Positions 7,901 through 18,406 of a stretch of 39,933 nucleotides of DNA are shown piece by piece (within the stretch, counting starts at the first letter, position 1; each line of letters begins with the position of its first letter). The position numbers and the translations under genes are program-made. Location: contig CAKZKT010000164.1 in assembly GCA_937124585.1 (NCBI GenBank), forward strand, positions 1-39,933, in the 5' to 3' direction. The stretch comes from an uncultured Anaerolineae bacterium (GTDB lineage Bacteria; Chloroflexota; Anaerolineae; CG2-30-64-16). The notes under the pieces were generated by a model. That model saw only the letters and a program-made list of their open reading frames with translations, had not been told where the DNA came from and did not search any database.

Positions 7901-10900
7901 CCCACGCCCGCTACCGCGTGGACCAGCCGCAGCCGCGCGGTCGGCGTCGTCGCCTGCGCCGAGGTCTCCGACTCGATGGCCGGGCGGACCGATGGATCAA
8001 GGCCCGCCCGCGACGCGAAGCGGTTGGCCAGGATCAGCGCCTGGGTCGCCACCGTCGTCTGGGCCACGACCTCCGGCGCCAGGTCGTCGGTGGGCTGGCC
8101 CAGGGGCGCGTCCCAGCCGGCCGCGGCCGCGCTCAGCCCGCCGGCCGGCCCGCCAGGGAGCGGGCTGGCCGCGGTGAGGGTGACGACCTCGCTGTAGCGC
8201 ACGCCGGCCGGCAGCGAGGTCGGTGTGATGCGCACGCCGTCGGGCCGGATCAGCTCCAGGCCGGGCGTGCTTCCGAAGCGCGTCAGCCCGAAGACCACCT
8301 GGCTGGCCGCCTCCAGCCGCACGGGCGTCTGCACCTCTCCTTCAACCGTGAAGAGCAGGCCGGTTTCGGGGTCGGTCCAGTCGGCGGCCGCGGCGGCCAG
8401 GCCCGCGGCCCGGGCCGCCTGCAGCCGGGCCAGCGCGGCCTGCATCTGCACGGGCGTCACCAGCTTGTACTTGTCCACGTCGCCGCCCACCTTGAGCTTG
8501 CCCGTGGTATCCACGTAGAAACCCGCAGTGTAGCCGGCGATGGTCACCTTGCCCTTCAGGCCCCACACCGTCGTGTTGCTGGGCGTCGTGAACTCGCCCA
8601 CCTCGGCCAGCGCATTGCCGACCTTCCAGTCTTGTCCGGGGATCTTCAGACAGCTCTGGCACTTGCTGGTCTTCCACGGCGCGCAGTTGAAGCCGTTGTA
8701 CGCGCTGCCGTTGGGACAGCAGACCCAGGTGAAGCACTCGTTGACGATAGCGCCCTTGGGAATGCCTACCTCGGCCGTGGCCTTGCCCGCCAGGTGGAAG
8801 CCCTTGTAGTCGCTCCACGCCCACACCTCGACCTGGCCCTTGAGCACCACGATGTCAATCCACACCTTGGCGTAGAACTGATCCTTCTTGACGTTCGCGC
8901 CCGCGCCGGCCACCGTGAAGGTGAACACCTTGACCGCGCCGCTCAGCGCCAGCTCGAACGGGTTGCTGACCACTGTGGCCGAGCCTTTGACGCTGGCCAG
9001 CGCCACGCCGTTGACCTTCTTGCCGGCCGCGATCTCCAGCCCCACCGACACGGTGGTGCTGTTGGCGGTCAGCGTGACCTTGCCCGAGATGCTGGTCAGG
9101 AAGAAGCCGGTGTTGCCGATGGGGATCGAGCAGTCTAGCGACAGGGAGGCTTCCTTCAACTCCAGCCCGGCCAGGCCGTCGGTGTAGCTGGCAGCCCACG
9201 CCTGCGCCTCTTGCGGGGCCGGCTCGATCTCCAGCACGGCCTGCGCGCCCGGCGTCGCGTAGAGCTTCACCCCGACCTTGATGCCGGAGCAGCCCACGGC
9301 CCCGCCCAGGCTGGGCATCTTGAAGATGCCATTGGCGGTGATCATGTAGCCGTCCCCCTCTTTGACCAGGGAGCCGCTGACCTGCAACGTGAAGCCGCCC
9401 GTCTTGATCTCCGGCAGTTGGAAGCTGCCGCCGCCGATGCTCACCGCGTCGGCGCCGCCGCCGGGCTTGATGGTCACGTTGTTGAGGTTCACCCCGCCGC
9501 CGCCGAACCCGCTGGGCAGCTTGAGCGAGGCCGCGGTGATGGAGAGGGCACCGTTGTCCTTGATCTGGATGTTGGTGGCCGACAGGGTCAGCCCGGCCAG
9601 GGCCAGCGAAAAGCTGTTGATCGAGCCACTGATCGCGCCCAGGCTGTTGACGCTGATGCTGCCCGCGGCGCTGGCGTTGCTGCCGGGGATGCTGATCGCG
9701 ACTGTGCCGGTCAGGGTCACCTTGTAGGCCGTACCGTTGTTGGTGATCTCGATTTTCGCTTTGGCGTTGGTGACCGAAAAGCCGCTGGCGCTGCCGATCT
9801 TGAAGTTCGGGATGGTGATATTAGCCGTGCCGCCGCCGATCTGCAGGCCCTGGGCCGTGATGGACACGTTGGTGACGGTCCCTCCGCTGCCGCCCAGCTT
9901 GGCCGGCAGGGTCAGCATGGCGCTGGCCACCGAGAGGCCGGTGTTGCTGACGGTCGCGTTGGTGAGCGCCAGGGTCAGGGTGGCGATGTTCAGGCTGAGC
10001 GCGCTCACCGTGGCGCTGAACGCGCCCGTCGTGCTCATGCTGCCGGTGATGCTGAGGTCCTTCTGGTTGCCCGGCAGCCGCACCTGGAGCTTGCCCCCGA
10101 TCGCCAGGGTGTAGCCGTTGGCGGCCGTGCCCATCGTTGCGGTGGCGCCCGAGAGCTTGAGGGTGTTCCCGCCGCCGAGCTTGAACTCAGGCAGGGGGAT
10201 GGTCGCCGCGGCGAAGGCCAGGCCGTCCTTGGTGATTTTCGCCAGCCCCACCGAGCCGGTCGCGCCGCCCAGGCTGGCCGGCAGGGTCAACATGGCCGTC
10301 TGCACCGAGACGCCCGCCTGGCTCAACGTCGCGTTCTTGAAGGTCAGGGAGGCGCCGGCCAGGTTGAGCGCGAACTGGCCGACGGTCGCGCTCAGGTTGC
10401 CCAGTGCATTCAGCTTGAAAGACGGCAGGTTGAGGACCCACTGGTTGCCCGGCAGGTTGATCCGCAGCGTGCCGAACCCGGCCAGCTCGTATTTGCCGTT
10501 GGTCAGCGCCAGCTTGCCGCCCGCGTCGCTGATCCGCAGCCTGGAGCCATCGCCGAAGTTGATGTTCGGCAGGTTGAAGGTGGCATTTGCGCCTCCCAGG
10601 CTCAGGCTGTTCGGCGTCACCTGCAAGTTGCTGACGGCCGCGGCCAAGCCGCCCAGGGCCGCGGGCAGCGTCAGCGTGACCAAAGGCGCCTGGACCCCGG
10701 CGTTGCTCAGGGTGGCGCCGGCAGGCACGGCGATGGTCGCGCCGGCCACCGGCAGGCTGAACGCTTGCAGCGTCCCGGCAGTGGTGATCCCGCCGCCGGA
10801 GCCGGCCAGGGTGAAGCCGGCGGCGACCGCGACATTGATGCCCGGCGGGGTCAACCGCAGCGTGGCCGAGCCGGTCACCGCGGAGGTCACCAGGTTGATC

Positions 10901-12042
10901 TGGGAGATCGCCAGCCCTACACTCGCGTTGAACCCAGCGATCTTCGACAGCAGATAGCTGGTGCCGCCGCCGAGGGTCGCCAGCCCGTTCCCCACCCCCG
11001 CGCTGAAGCTGCCGGTGAACAGGTTGAGCTGCTGTTCCCCTGCCTGCAGCGCCAGGGTGACGTTGGTCGCGGTCAGCGTGCTGTTGGTGAAGACCAGCGA
11101 GTCCCCGGCGCCGATCAGCACCAGGTAGTCGCCGATGAACACCCTGCCGGAGGCGCGCATGAGGCCGCCGCCCAGGTCGGTGAACTGGTCGGCGGTGATC
11201 TTGACGACGCCGACCGTGCGCGTCTGGCGGTTGGGCGCCACCGCCGGCGCCGGCACGGTGTCGAAGAGCGACACGAGGGGCCGGGCGAGCGATTCATCTG
11301 CGGCGGCATCCAGGTCGGCCGGCTGGGCCTCAGGGGTCGAGGCTGTGCGCAAGCCCCCTTCAGGGTCGGGAAGCTGCGCCTCATCTGGCATCGAGGCCTC
11401 GGCTGGTTGCTCCTCATTCGCGGGCAGACCGGCTGAAACCTCGATCCCTTGGGCCGGGGCGTCCGCTGGGCTGTCGGACGGGAGTTCCTCTAGGGGCGAG
11501 GCGGTGGGCAAACCGCCTTCAGGGTCGGCCGGTTGCCCCTCGTCCCCTGGCAGACCGGCGATGGCCTCGATTCCGGATGGCGGGGCGTCCATCGGGCTGT
11601 CGGACGGGAGTTCCTCTGGACCCGGGGGCCCGGCCAATGCCGCGCCGTAGCCGGCCGCGCCGGCCGCAGCCCTCGTCCCGGCTCGTGGCGCGGCGAGCTC
11701 GGCAGCCGGCAACGCCAGATGGCGCTCCACCAGCTGCTCGAAGTCGTCGCCGGAGGCGTTGGCCGCCGCCGGGTTGTTCAGGACGTACTCCAGGGCGCGC
11801 ACCGCGGCCAATTGCAGCCGCTCGGGGTCGGCCTCGCCGACGCGCGTGAAGAAGGCCTCCCGCGTTTCGCCGGGACGGCGCTGCCAGCCCGCTGCGGGGG
11901 CCGGTTGGCCGGCCTGCGTGGAGGCGGGCGCTGCGATGAGTTCGGAGAGGGCGGCCGCCACGGGCGGAGATAAGAGCTGGGCCGCGATCAGGACGATGAC
12001 GAGCAGAAGCTGAACGGGACGGGGGGCGGGAACTCGAGCCAC
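4939..12042 (-). CDS. Giant secreted multidomain beta-rich protein with YLPLVMRR tail
   Basis: 2367 residues from a GTG at 12042 that has a perfect AGGAGG five bases upstream. A signal peptide covers about residues 1-31 (RPVQLLLVIVLIAAQLL, ending near AAA). Then come a helical and acidic/proline-rich low-complexity region (to about 240, with a tandem duplication), and a long Gly/Ala/Asn/Thr-rich region with four copies, about 126 residues apart, of a module marked by LTLPAxLGG (near 454, 583, 709 and 840). A segment with six Cys lies near 1100-1134. Four DUF4397-like domains start near 1371, 1469, 1575 and 1674 (RLVHA/RLVNA/RFVHG/RLLHA). Fn3-like and Ig-like domains run from about 1800 to 2340 (AYRSLAVTWSRHPNPDVDRY is Fn3-like). 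No catalytic motif is seen; probably a cell-surface or exported structural/adhesive protein. Confidence 0.85.
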   Translation of the reverse strand: MARVPAPRPVQLLLVIVLIAAQLLSPPVAAALSELIAAPASTQAGQPAPAAGWQRRPGETREAFFTRVGEADPERLQLAAVRALEYVLNNPAAANASGDDFEQLVERHLALPAAELAAPRAGTRAAAGAAGYGAALAGPPGPEELPSDSPMDAPPSGIEAIAGLPGDEGQPADPEGGLPTASPLEELPSDSPADAPAQGIEVSAGLPANEEQPAEASMPDEAQLPDPEGGLRTASTPEAQPADLDAAADESLARPLVSLFDTVPAPAVAPNRQTRTVGVVKITADQFTDLGGGLMRASGRVFIGDYLVLIGAGDSLVFTNSTLTATNVTLALQAGEQQLNLFTGSFSAGVGNGLATLGGGTSYLLSKIAGFNASVGLAISQINLVTSAVTGSATLRLTPPGINVAVAAGFTLAGSGGGITTAGTLQAFSLPVAGATIAVPAGATLSNAGVQAPLVTLTLPAALGGLAAAVSNLQVTPNSLSLGGANATFNLPNINFGDGSRLRISDAGGKLALTNGKYELAGFGTLRINLPGNQWVLNLPSFKLNALGNLSATVGQFALNLAGASLTFKNATLSQAGVSVQTAMLTLPASLGGATGSVGLAKITKDGLAFAAATIPLPEFKLGGGNTLKLSGATATMGTAANGYTLAIGGKLQVRLPGNQKDLSITGSMSTTGAFSATVSALSLNIATLTLALTNATVSNTGLSVASAMLTLPAKLGGSGGTVTNVSITAQGLQIGGGTANITIPNFKIGSASGFSVTNAKAKIEITNNGTAYKVTLTGTVAISIPGSNASAAGSISVNSLGAISGSINSFSLALAGLTLSATNIQIKDNGALSITAASLKLPSGFGGGGVNLNNVTIKPGGGADAVSIGGGSFQLPEIKTGGFTLQVSGSLVKEGDGYMITANGIFKMPSLGGAVGCSGIKVGVKLYATPGAQAVLEIEPAPQEAQAWAASYTDGLAGLELKEASLSLDCSIPIGNTGFFLTSISGKVTLTANSTTVSVGLEIAAGKKVNGVALASVKGSATVVSNPFELALSGAVKVFTFTVAGAGANVKKDQFYAKVWIDIVVLKGQVEVWAWSDYKGFHLAGKATAEVGIPKGAIVNECFTWVCCPNGSAYNGFNCAPWKTSKCQSCLKIPGQDWKVGNALAEVGEFTTPSNTTVWGLKGKVTIAGYTAGFYVDTTGKLKVGGDVDKYKLVTPVQMQAALARLQAARAAGLAAAAADWTDPETGLLFTVEGEVQTPVRLEAASQVVFGLTRFGSTPGLELIRPDGVRITPTSLPAGVRYSEVVTLTAASPLPGGPAGGLSAAAAGWDAPLGQPTDDLAPEVVAQTTVATQALILANRFASRAGLDPSVRPAIESETSAQATTPTARLRLVHAVAGVGPVSVLVNGAPVFSNISFGAATPYVTVPAGDHTVSVVLASATGTPLVSRTVTLAEGADYTAVAAGASAAASLFLLADDNARPAAGKAAVRLVNASRNAPALDLSADGELPILFDVAYGGASEYAPLDAGRYALQVRRAGFAAPLVVLPDMPLVEGRVYTVFVMGQMAAAGQAGVESPAALQAVVSQDAAPPGRVRFVHGVESQPALNLLADGVSLFSNVPFLSGSTAGAITAYAELAPGQRAFAVTTPGGTTVATLNLDVQSDRDYTLVATPGLLWSVADDNTLPGLGQTRIRLLHAWSDARTLDLAIQGGSVLIRNVGRRTASSYITLPAGTYNLEVRDNASGRPLVTLTGESLREGMVHTVVVRDSGPRAEVALDQAAQRTTQLTYEVDAPARGEWRAVLTNTGADDQYVLSVTGNIPAPVLSDVTATPAAGNTAQVSWRLVSTQISATVSIFANPGPIETTLAAAGADGPDATLATPLYAGFPLTQGLTGSDPAWINGTPQSRSVSLNDLPSGTYRIWVQADDRRGSPARAYATTPVVVSHPWAATWNAALAARPAYRSLAVTWSRHPNPDVDRYVLKLGTQPGVAEQEVNVGDALAYTVVGLNPGQAYTLWLEAVDDGAGRVSASEQITATPLGAGFTLTGPAGEVTVRSGAAQAVALMLATTDPAYPDGVTLVAGCELSPAVATAGPLLAMLAQCQPLPAGISVIFDREVVTPTVAGVQVNATISTTAALADGVYTVPIEARGGGVERRLDLRVRAQQPAFRLTGPAGATVTANGSVTATIGVTAINAAADPVDLALADAPEGLEWRFAADAVAPGGQTSLRLTDTSLLPSGQYPLRIVGSDGRVTATLTLTLTVREPAFLAAVQPARQFAVAGRPGVSVFALDLAGQDGWTTPVTLSLAAGSAPPDGSVGLSLTPTGAGGASVTVTPPGRAYLLVTRGAGTPLGLYVFVVQAQGDSQTESIAATLEVVSQLKTYLPLVMRR
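11338..11616 (-). repeat. Tandem duplication in the low-complexity region of the giant gene
   Basis: Two adjacent units encode 40 and 51 residues, both starting EELPSDSP and ending DPEGGL-R/P-TAS. The second has an extra 11-residue piece (EASMPDEAQLP). DNA identity is very high over the first bases of each unit (11600-11616 against 11474-11490), which points to a recent duplication. The region is a Pro/Glu/Asp/Ser-rich linker between the N-terminal helical part and the repeated beta modules. Confidence 0.75.
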
Positions 12043-12069
12043 GGGCGCCTCCTGCGCGTGAGAAAAAGG

Positions 12070-12114
12070 TGCGCCGGCCCAAGCCGGTCGCTGGACCGAC
12101 CTCGGGCCGGCGCA
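12070..12114 (-). promoter_or_regulatory. Leader hairpin followed by a T run (attenuator-like) before the giant gene
   Basis: Perfect 11-bp outer arms (12070-12080 TGCGCCGGCCC and 12104-12114) enclose an inner 5-bp stem GGTCG/CGACC with a 6-base loop. Read leftward, the hairpin is followed at once by CCTTTTTCT and then, 11 bases later, by the AGGAGG ribosome site of the giant gene. A terminator shape this close to a start codon suggests premature termination control of the leader. It could instead be the terminator of transcription coming from the acyl-CoA genes upstream. No antiterminator pairing was worked out. Confidence 0.5.
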
Positions 12115-12199
12115 ACAGACGAGTGCAGGCAGTCAGCGCAAATGACAGGCATCGCGCTCTGTCTGGACTAGATATTGTCGGGACTGTACAAACGAGGGA

Positions 12200-12226
12200 A
12201 TAATATCAGAACATATCACAGTGCAA
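12200..12226 (-). promoter_or_regulatory. Weak candidate promoter for the giant gene
   Basis: Read leftward: TTGCAC, a short 15-bp spacer and TATTAT, in an AT-rich stretch. It would give a leader of roughly 150 bases that includes the hairpin at 12070-12114. The spacer is short, so support is limited. Confidence 0.25.
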
Positions 12227-12312
12227 AGTAACAGCGATTCCAGAGGCCGCGGCGAAACCGCCGCGGCCGGCACGCTGCATCGGCGGAGACGGCAGTCCCC
12301 GCAGCGCGAGGA

Positions 12313-12500
12313 TCACGCCGGGCTCGCACACTCGGCGATGAGCTCCTGCAATCGCCGCTCCAGCACGGCAAGGGAGTAATGCCGCTGCGCCAGCGCGTAG
12401 TTGTGCGACGCCCATTGCTCCGCCAGGCCCGGCGTGTCCAGGAGACGGTATACAGCTTGCGGCCATCGGCCGGGGGGCCGCCGCGTTTCGACGTAGCGGC
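12313..12500 (-). pseudogene. C-terminal remnant of a family 4-type glycosyltransferase
   Basis: After the TAG stop of the DUF35 gene the same frame stays open for about 62 codons. It encodes WPQAVYRLLDTPGLAEQW, then YALAQRHYSLAVLERRLQEL, before a TGA at 12313. This is the usual end of GT4 glycosyltransferases (a short helix with RLLDDP, then a helix ending in a REERYSW-like motif and a terminal helix). The nucleotide-sugar binding domain and any start codon are missing. The piece lies directly against the intact DUF35 gene, so it looks like the tail left by a deletion whose other end is at about 12500. Confidence 0.5.
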
Positions 12501-12501
12501 G

Positions 12502-12927
12502 CTAGACGACGCGAAAGGCCAGAAATGTCCTGCGCTGGTCGCCTTCCCCGCGGTCGAGGTACTCGACGGTCAGCCGCGTGCCGATCCAGCTCAAATCGGG
12601 ATTGCGGGCATCCAGGCCCAGGATGCGCGCGCTGATCTGTGGCCCCTCGTCGAGCGCGACGATGCCCGTGACGTAGGGGTTTTCGCGCGTGTAGCCTTCG
12701 GCGATCATGGCACTGGGGCCGACGTAGATGACCGTGAAGGCTGCCAACGCGCCGCGGCCGCTCAGCTCGACCCAGGCGAGCGACTCCTGCCGACAGGTAG
12801 GGCAGAGGCTGCGCGGAGGCAGAAACAGCGCATTGCAGCGCGTGCAGCGCGCGGCCATCAAGCGATGCTCGCCGAGCAGCCGATTGAACGAGGCGGCCGT
12901 GAACGGGAGGGAAATGGTGTCTGACAT
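12502..12927 (-). CDS. DUF35 Zn-ribbon/OB-fold protein, acyl-CoA associated
   Basis: 141 residues. A rubredoxin-like zinc ribbon has four Cys as CTRC (28 and 31) and CPTC (42 and 45), followed by an OB fold (GALAAFTVIYVGP, then NPYVTGIVALDEG and RLTVEYLD). Family members bind thiolases or HMG-CoA synthase and help channel acyl-CoA, in many archaea and bacteria next to a SCP2-like thiolase. That is the case here: the thiolase gene ends 14 bases upstream. GGAGG lies 7 bases before the ATG at 12927. It is likely a subunit of the thiolase complex and has no catalytic residues of its own. Confidence 0.88.
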   Translation of the reverse strand: MSDTISLPFTAASFNRLLGEHRLMAARCTRCNALFLPPRSLCPTCRQESLAWVELSGRGALAAFTVIYVGPSAMIAEGYTRENPYVTGIVALDEGPQISARILGLDARNPDLSWIGTRLTVEYLDRGEGDQRRTFLAFRVV

Positions 12928-12941
12928 GGCGAGCCTCCGCG

Positions 12942-14204
12942 CTATTTCCGTTCGTAAATGTGCACGACGCAGGTGGAACCGGTCGCGCCCACGTTGTGGG
13001 TGAGCGCCAGGGGGATGTCGCGCGTCACCTGTCGCGGCCCGGCTTCCCCGCGCATCTGCTTGAAGATCTCCACGGCCTGGGCCACGCCAGAGGCGCCGAC
13101 CGGATGCCCTTTGGCCTTCAGGCCGCCGGAGGTGTTGATCGGCCGCGCGCCATCGCGCGCAGTCACGCCATCTTCGGCCATTTTGTAGCCGGTTCCGGTC
13201 GCGAAGAAGCCGAGGTCTTCGCCGGCCACCACCTCGGCGATGGTGAAGCAGTCGTGCACCTCGGCGATGCGGATGTCCTGCGCGGTGATCCCAGCCTGCT
13301 CGTAGGCGATGCGCGCCGCCGTGCGAGCAGCCGGCAGCGTGGTCAGGTCGGTGCGGCTGTGCAGCGGTACATCCGAGGCCTGGCCGGTGCCGATCACATA
13401 GATCGGATTATCGGTGAAGGCGCGCGCCCGTTCTGCGGCCACGAGCAGCGCGCACGCCGCGCCATCGGTGATCGGCGAGCAGTCGAAGAGGCGCAGCGGC
13501 CAGGCGATCGGCGGGTTCGCGGCGTCGTCGTGGAGGAAATCCCATTCATCGCGCCAGGTCGGCGCGGGCCGCCCCTTTTTGAGCGCAGCCTGGATGCGAT
13601 TTTGCATCCAGGCCGCGATGGTGATGTTGAACTGCGCCTTCGGATTGAGCGCGCCGTTGGCATGATTTTTCAGGGCGACGTGCATCAGGTGTTCCGGCGT
13701 CATCCCGTAGCGATGCATATAGGCCGTGGCGATGGCCGCATAGAAGCCCGGAAAAGTGAAGCCGGCCGGCGTCTCGTACAGCACATCGGCCGCCGAGCCC
13801 AACGTATCTGTGACCTGGGCCGTGGGCAGCCGGGTCATGCATTCGATGCCGCCGACCAATACTACATCGTACATGCCCGCGGCGACCGCCAGCACGGCCT
13901 GGCGCAATGCGACGCCGCCGCTGGCGCAGGCCGCCTCCACGCGCACTGCCGGTCGCGGGGTCAGCCCCACGGCATCGGCCATGATGGGCGCCGTATGGCC
14001 CTGCCCCTCGAACAGATCGCTGGAATAGTTGCCGATGTAGAGCGCCTCGATCTCGGCGGGATCGAAGCCCTTGTCCACCGAGGCGCACAGCTCCTGAAAG
14101 GCTTCCACGAACAGATCGCGGCTCGTCTTGTCGGGAAAAGCCCCGAACTTCGACATCCCGACGCCGACCAGCGCGACGCCTCGGCCCAATTTCCGGATTA
14201 ACAT
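12942..14204 (-). CDS. Thiolase (SCP2-like, acetyl-CoA C-acyltransferase family)
   Basis: 420 residues. Thiolases cleave or form beta-ketoacyl-CoA. The nucleophile is probably Cys93 in VEAACASGG. The catalytic His-containing loop is NTSGGLKAKGHPVGASG, and HDCFTIAEVV is typical of the SCP2/archaeal-type subfamily. The C-terminal NVGATGSTCVVHIY replaces the CGG loop of classical thiolases with a GSTC form. AGGAGG stands just before the ATG at 14204. Operon order is SDR, thiolase, DUF35, the set expected for a ketoacyl-CoA-forming or degrading complex. Whether it works in acetoacetyl-CoA formation, sterol-like side-chain degradation or polyhydroxyalkanoate metabolism cannot be decided from sequence. 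Confidence 0.9.
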   Translation of the reverse strand: MLIRKLGRGVALVGVGMSKFGAFPDKTSRDLFVEAFQELCASVDKGFDPAEIEALYIGNYSSDLFEGQGHTAPIMADAVGLTPRPAVRVEAACASGGVALRQAVLAVAAGMYDVVLVGGIECMTRLPTAQVTDTLGSAADVLYETPAGFTFPGFYAAIATAYMHRYGMTPEHLMHVALKNHANGALNPKAQFNITIAAWMQNRIQAALKKGRPAPTWRDEWDFLHDDAANPPIAWPLRLFDCSPITDGAACALLVAAERARAFTDNPIYVIGTGQASDVPLHSRTDLTTLPAARTAARIAYEQAGITAQDIRIAEVHDCFTIAEVVAGEDLGFFATGTGYKMAEDGVTARDGARPINTSGGLKAKGHPVGASGVAQAVEIFKQMRGEAGPRQVTRDIPLALTHNVGATGSTCVVHIYERK

Positions 14205-14308
14205 AACACCTCCTGTGATCTATGGTATCCTCAATGTGATGCTGGCGTACCGGTGTGTTTTGTTGAGGGCAGACCCACCTCCCCCTGCCAGCACCTCGGG
14301 GGGCGTGC

Positions 14309-15073
14309 TCAGGTCCCGACCACCAGGCCGCCATCCACCCGCAGCACCGCGCCGCTGATGAAGCTGGCCTCATCGGAGGCGAGGAACAGATAGGCATTGG
14401 CGATGTCTTCGGGCCGGCCCAGGCGGCCGAGCGGCGTGCGGGCGACCATCCCCTCCAGCACCTTTTCGGGCATGGAAGCCAGGATCTCGGTGGCGGTAAA
14501 GCCGGGCGCCACTGCGTTGACCCGGATGTTGTAGCGGCCGAGCTCGCGCGCCCACACCTTTGTCATGCCGATCACGCCGGCCTTGGTCGCCACGTAGTTG
14601 GTCTGCCCGAAGTTGCCGTCCAGGCCGACGACCGAGCTGGCGTTCAGGATGACGCCGCCGCCCTGGCGGATCATGTGGGGTGCCACGGCCTGCGCGCAGT
14701 TGAACACCCCCTTCAGGTTGACCGCGATCACTAGGTCGAACTCGGCCTCGGGCATCTGTTTAACCAGTTGTCCGTCCTTCCAGCGCACGAGCTGATTGTC
14801 GCGCAGGATGCCGGCGTTGTTCACGAGGATGTCTATGCGGCCATAGCGCGCCGCGACATCGTCCACCCATGCCTGCACTGCCTGCCGCTCGGCGACATTG
14901 ACCGCGTAGAACGCTGCGTCCGGGCCCAGCAACGCCACAGTCTCCTGGCCGGCGGTCTCGTTCACATCGCAGATGACGACTTTCGCTCCCTCGGCCGCAA
15001 AACGGATCGCGGTCGCCTTGCCGATCCCGGCTGCGCCGCCGGTGATCAGCGCCACTTTGTCTTTCAAGCGCAT
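14309..15073 (-). CDS. Short-chain dehydrogenase/reductase, 3-oxoacyl-(ACP/CoA) reductase-like
   Basis: 254 residues, a classical SDR. The nucleotide-binding motif TGGAAGIG is at 11-18, NNAG at 85-88, Asn119 in AVNLKG, and the catalytic Ser147, Tyr160 and Lys164 (YVATK) have canonical spacing. Asp36 after beta-2 (VICDVN) favours NAD(H) over NADP(H). The C-terminal ISGAVLRVDGGLVVGT is typical of FabG/PhaB-type reductases. It has an insert near residues 92-108 (DNQLVRWKDGQLVKQ). Position upstream of a thiolase supports reduction of 3-ketoacyl-CoA or its reverse. AAAGGAG precedes the ATG. Confidence 0.88.
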   Translation of the reverse strand: MRLKDKVALITGGAAGIGKATAIRFAAEGAKVVICDVNETAGQETVALLGPDAAFYAVNVAERQAVQAWVDDVAARYGRIDILVNNAGILRDNQLVRWKDGQLVKQMPEAEFDLVIAVNLKGVFNCAQAVAPHMIRQGGGVILNASSVVGLDGNFGQTNYVATKAGVIGMTKVWARELGRYNIRVNAVAPGFTATEILASMPEKVLEGMVARTPLGRLGRPEDIANAYLFLASDEASFISGAVLRVDGGLVVGT

Positions 15074-15187
15074 CTTCGGGCTCTCCTTTCTGGGGTGATA
15101 TTAAACTACATGTTCAGGGTTACGCCGCGGTTACATGGGCCAGGCGCGGCATGGCATCGGCGCTGAAGTGGCGCAAGCAATGCACAA

Positions 15188-15217
15188 TTGACATCTACAA
15201 TCGGCTGCGAGTATAAT
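15188..15217 (+). promoter_or_regulatory. Consensus sigma-70 promoter of the aconitase gene
   Basis: A perfect TTGACA (15188-15193), an 18-bp spacer and a perfect TATAAT (15212-15217). The expected start of transcription is near 15224, giving a leader of about 108 bases before the ATG at 15333. It is the strongest promoter-like sequence in the window. The SDR gene reads away on the other strand from the same intergenic space. Confidence 0.8.
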
Positions 15218-15332
15218 CTCCCCCGGCGGTTCGGCCCTCGACCGGTAACCTTTGGCGCAATGTCGCATCCAAACTCTCGGCGGGGGACGACGGCATCCCG
15301 TATTATACTCCCATAATCAGGAGTCGGCCATA

Positions 15333-18026
<2,694 letters not shown>

Positions 18027-18036
18027 GGGGTGGGAC

Positions 18037-18384
18037 CACGTGCCAGGCACTCTACAAGATGCCTGGCACGTCTGGAGAATCACGTGCCAGGCACTCTACA
18101 AGATGCCTGGCACGTCTGGGGAATCACGTGCCAGGCACTCTACAAGATGCCTGGCACGTCTGGGGAATCACGTGCCAGGCACTCTACAAGATGCCTGGCA
18201 CGTCTGGAGAACCACGTGCCAGGCACTCTGCAAGATGCCTGGCACGTCTGGGGAATCACGTGCCAGGCACTCTGCAAGATGCCTGGCACGTCTGGGGAAT
18301 CACGTGCCAGGCACTCTACAAGATGCCTGGCACGTCTGGGGAATCACGTGCCAGGCACTCTGCAAGATGCCTGGCACGTCTGGG
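18037..18384 (+). repeat. Eight tandem 44-bp hairpin units between aconitase and isocitrate dehydrogenase
   Basis: Eight units start at 18037, 18081, 18125, 18169, 18213, 18257, 18301 and 18345, each 44 bp. Each contains ACGTGCCAGGCA, a 10-base loop (CTCTACAAGA or CTCTGCAAGA) and TGCCTGGCACGT, a perfect 12-bp stem, then a linker CTGGRGAAY. Variation is minimal: A/G in the loop (G in units 5, 6 and 8) and GGAGAA for GGGGAA in units 1 and 4. The array fills the 380-base gap between acnA and icd. It has no stop codon in any forward frame. It is not a CRISPR, because there are no unique spacers. It resembles REP-type palindromes and may protect or separate the mRNA of the two genes. Confidence 0.95.
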
Positions 18385-18406
18385 ATGAATATACGAGGCA
18401 GGAATC

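Noticed and set aside
4846-11436. Long + strand open frames opposite the giant gene
   Set aside because: They are shadows of a GC-rich coding strand; they are Arg/Gly/Gln-rich, have no ribosome sites and no family similarity.
18037-18384. CRISPR array
   Set aside because: The units are 44-bp direct repeats with no unique spacers between them, and no cas gene is present.
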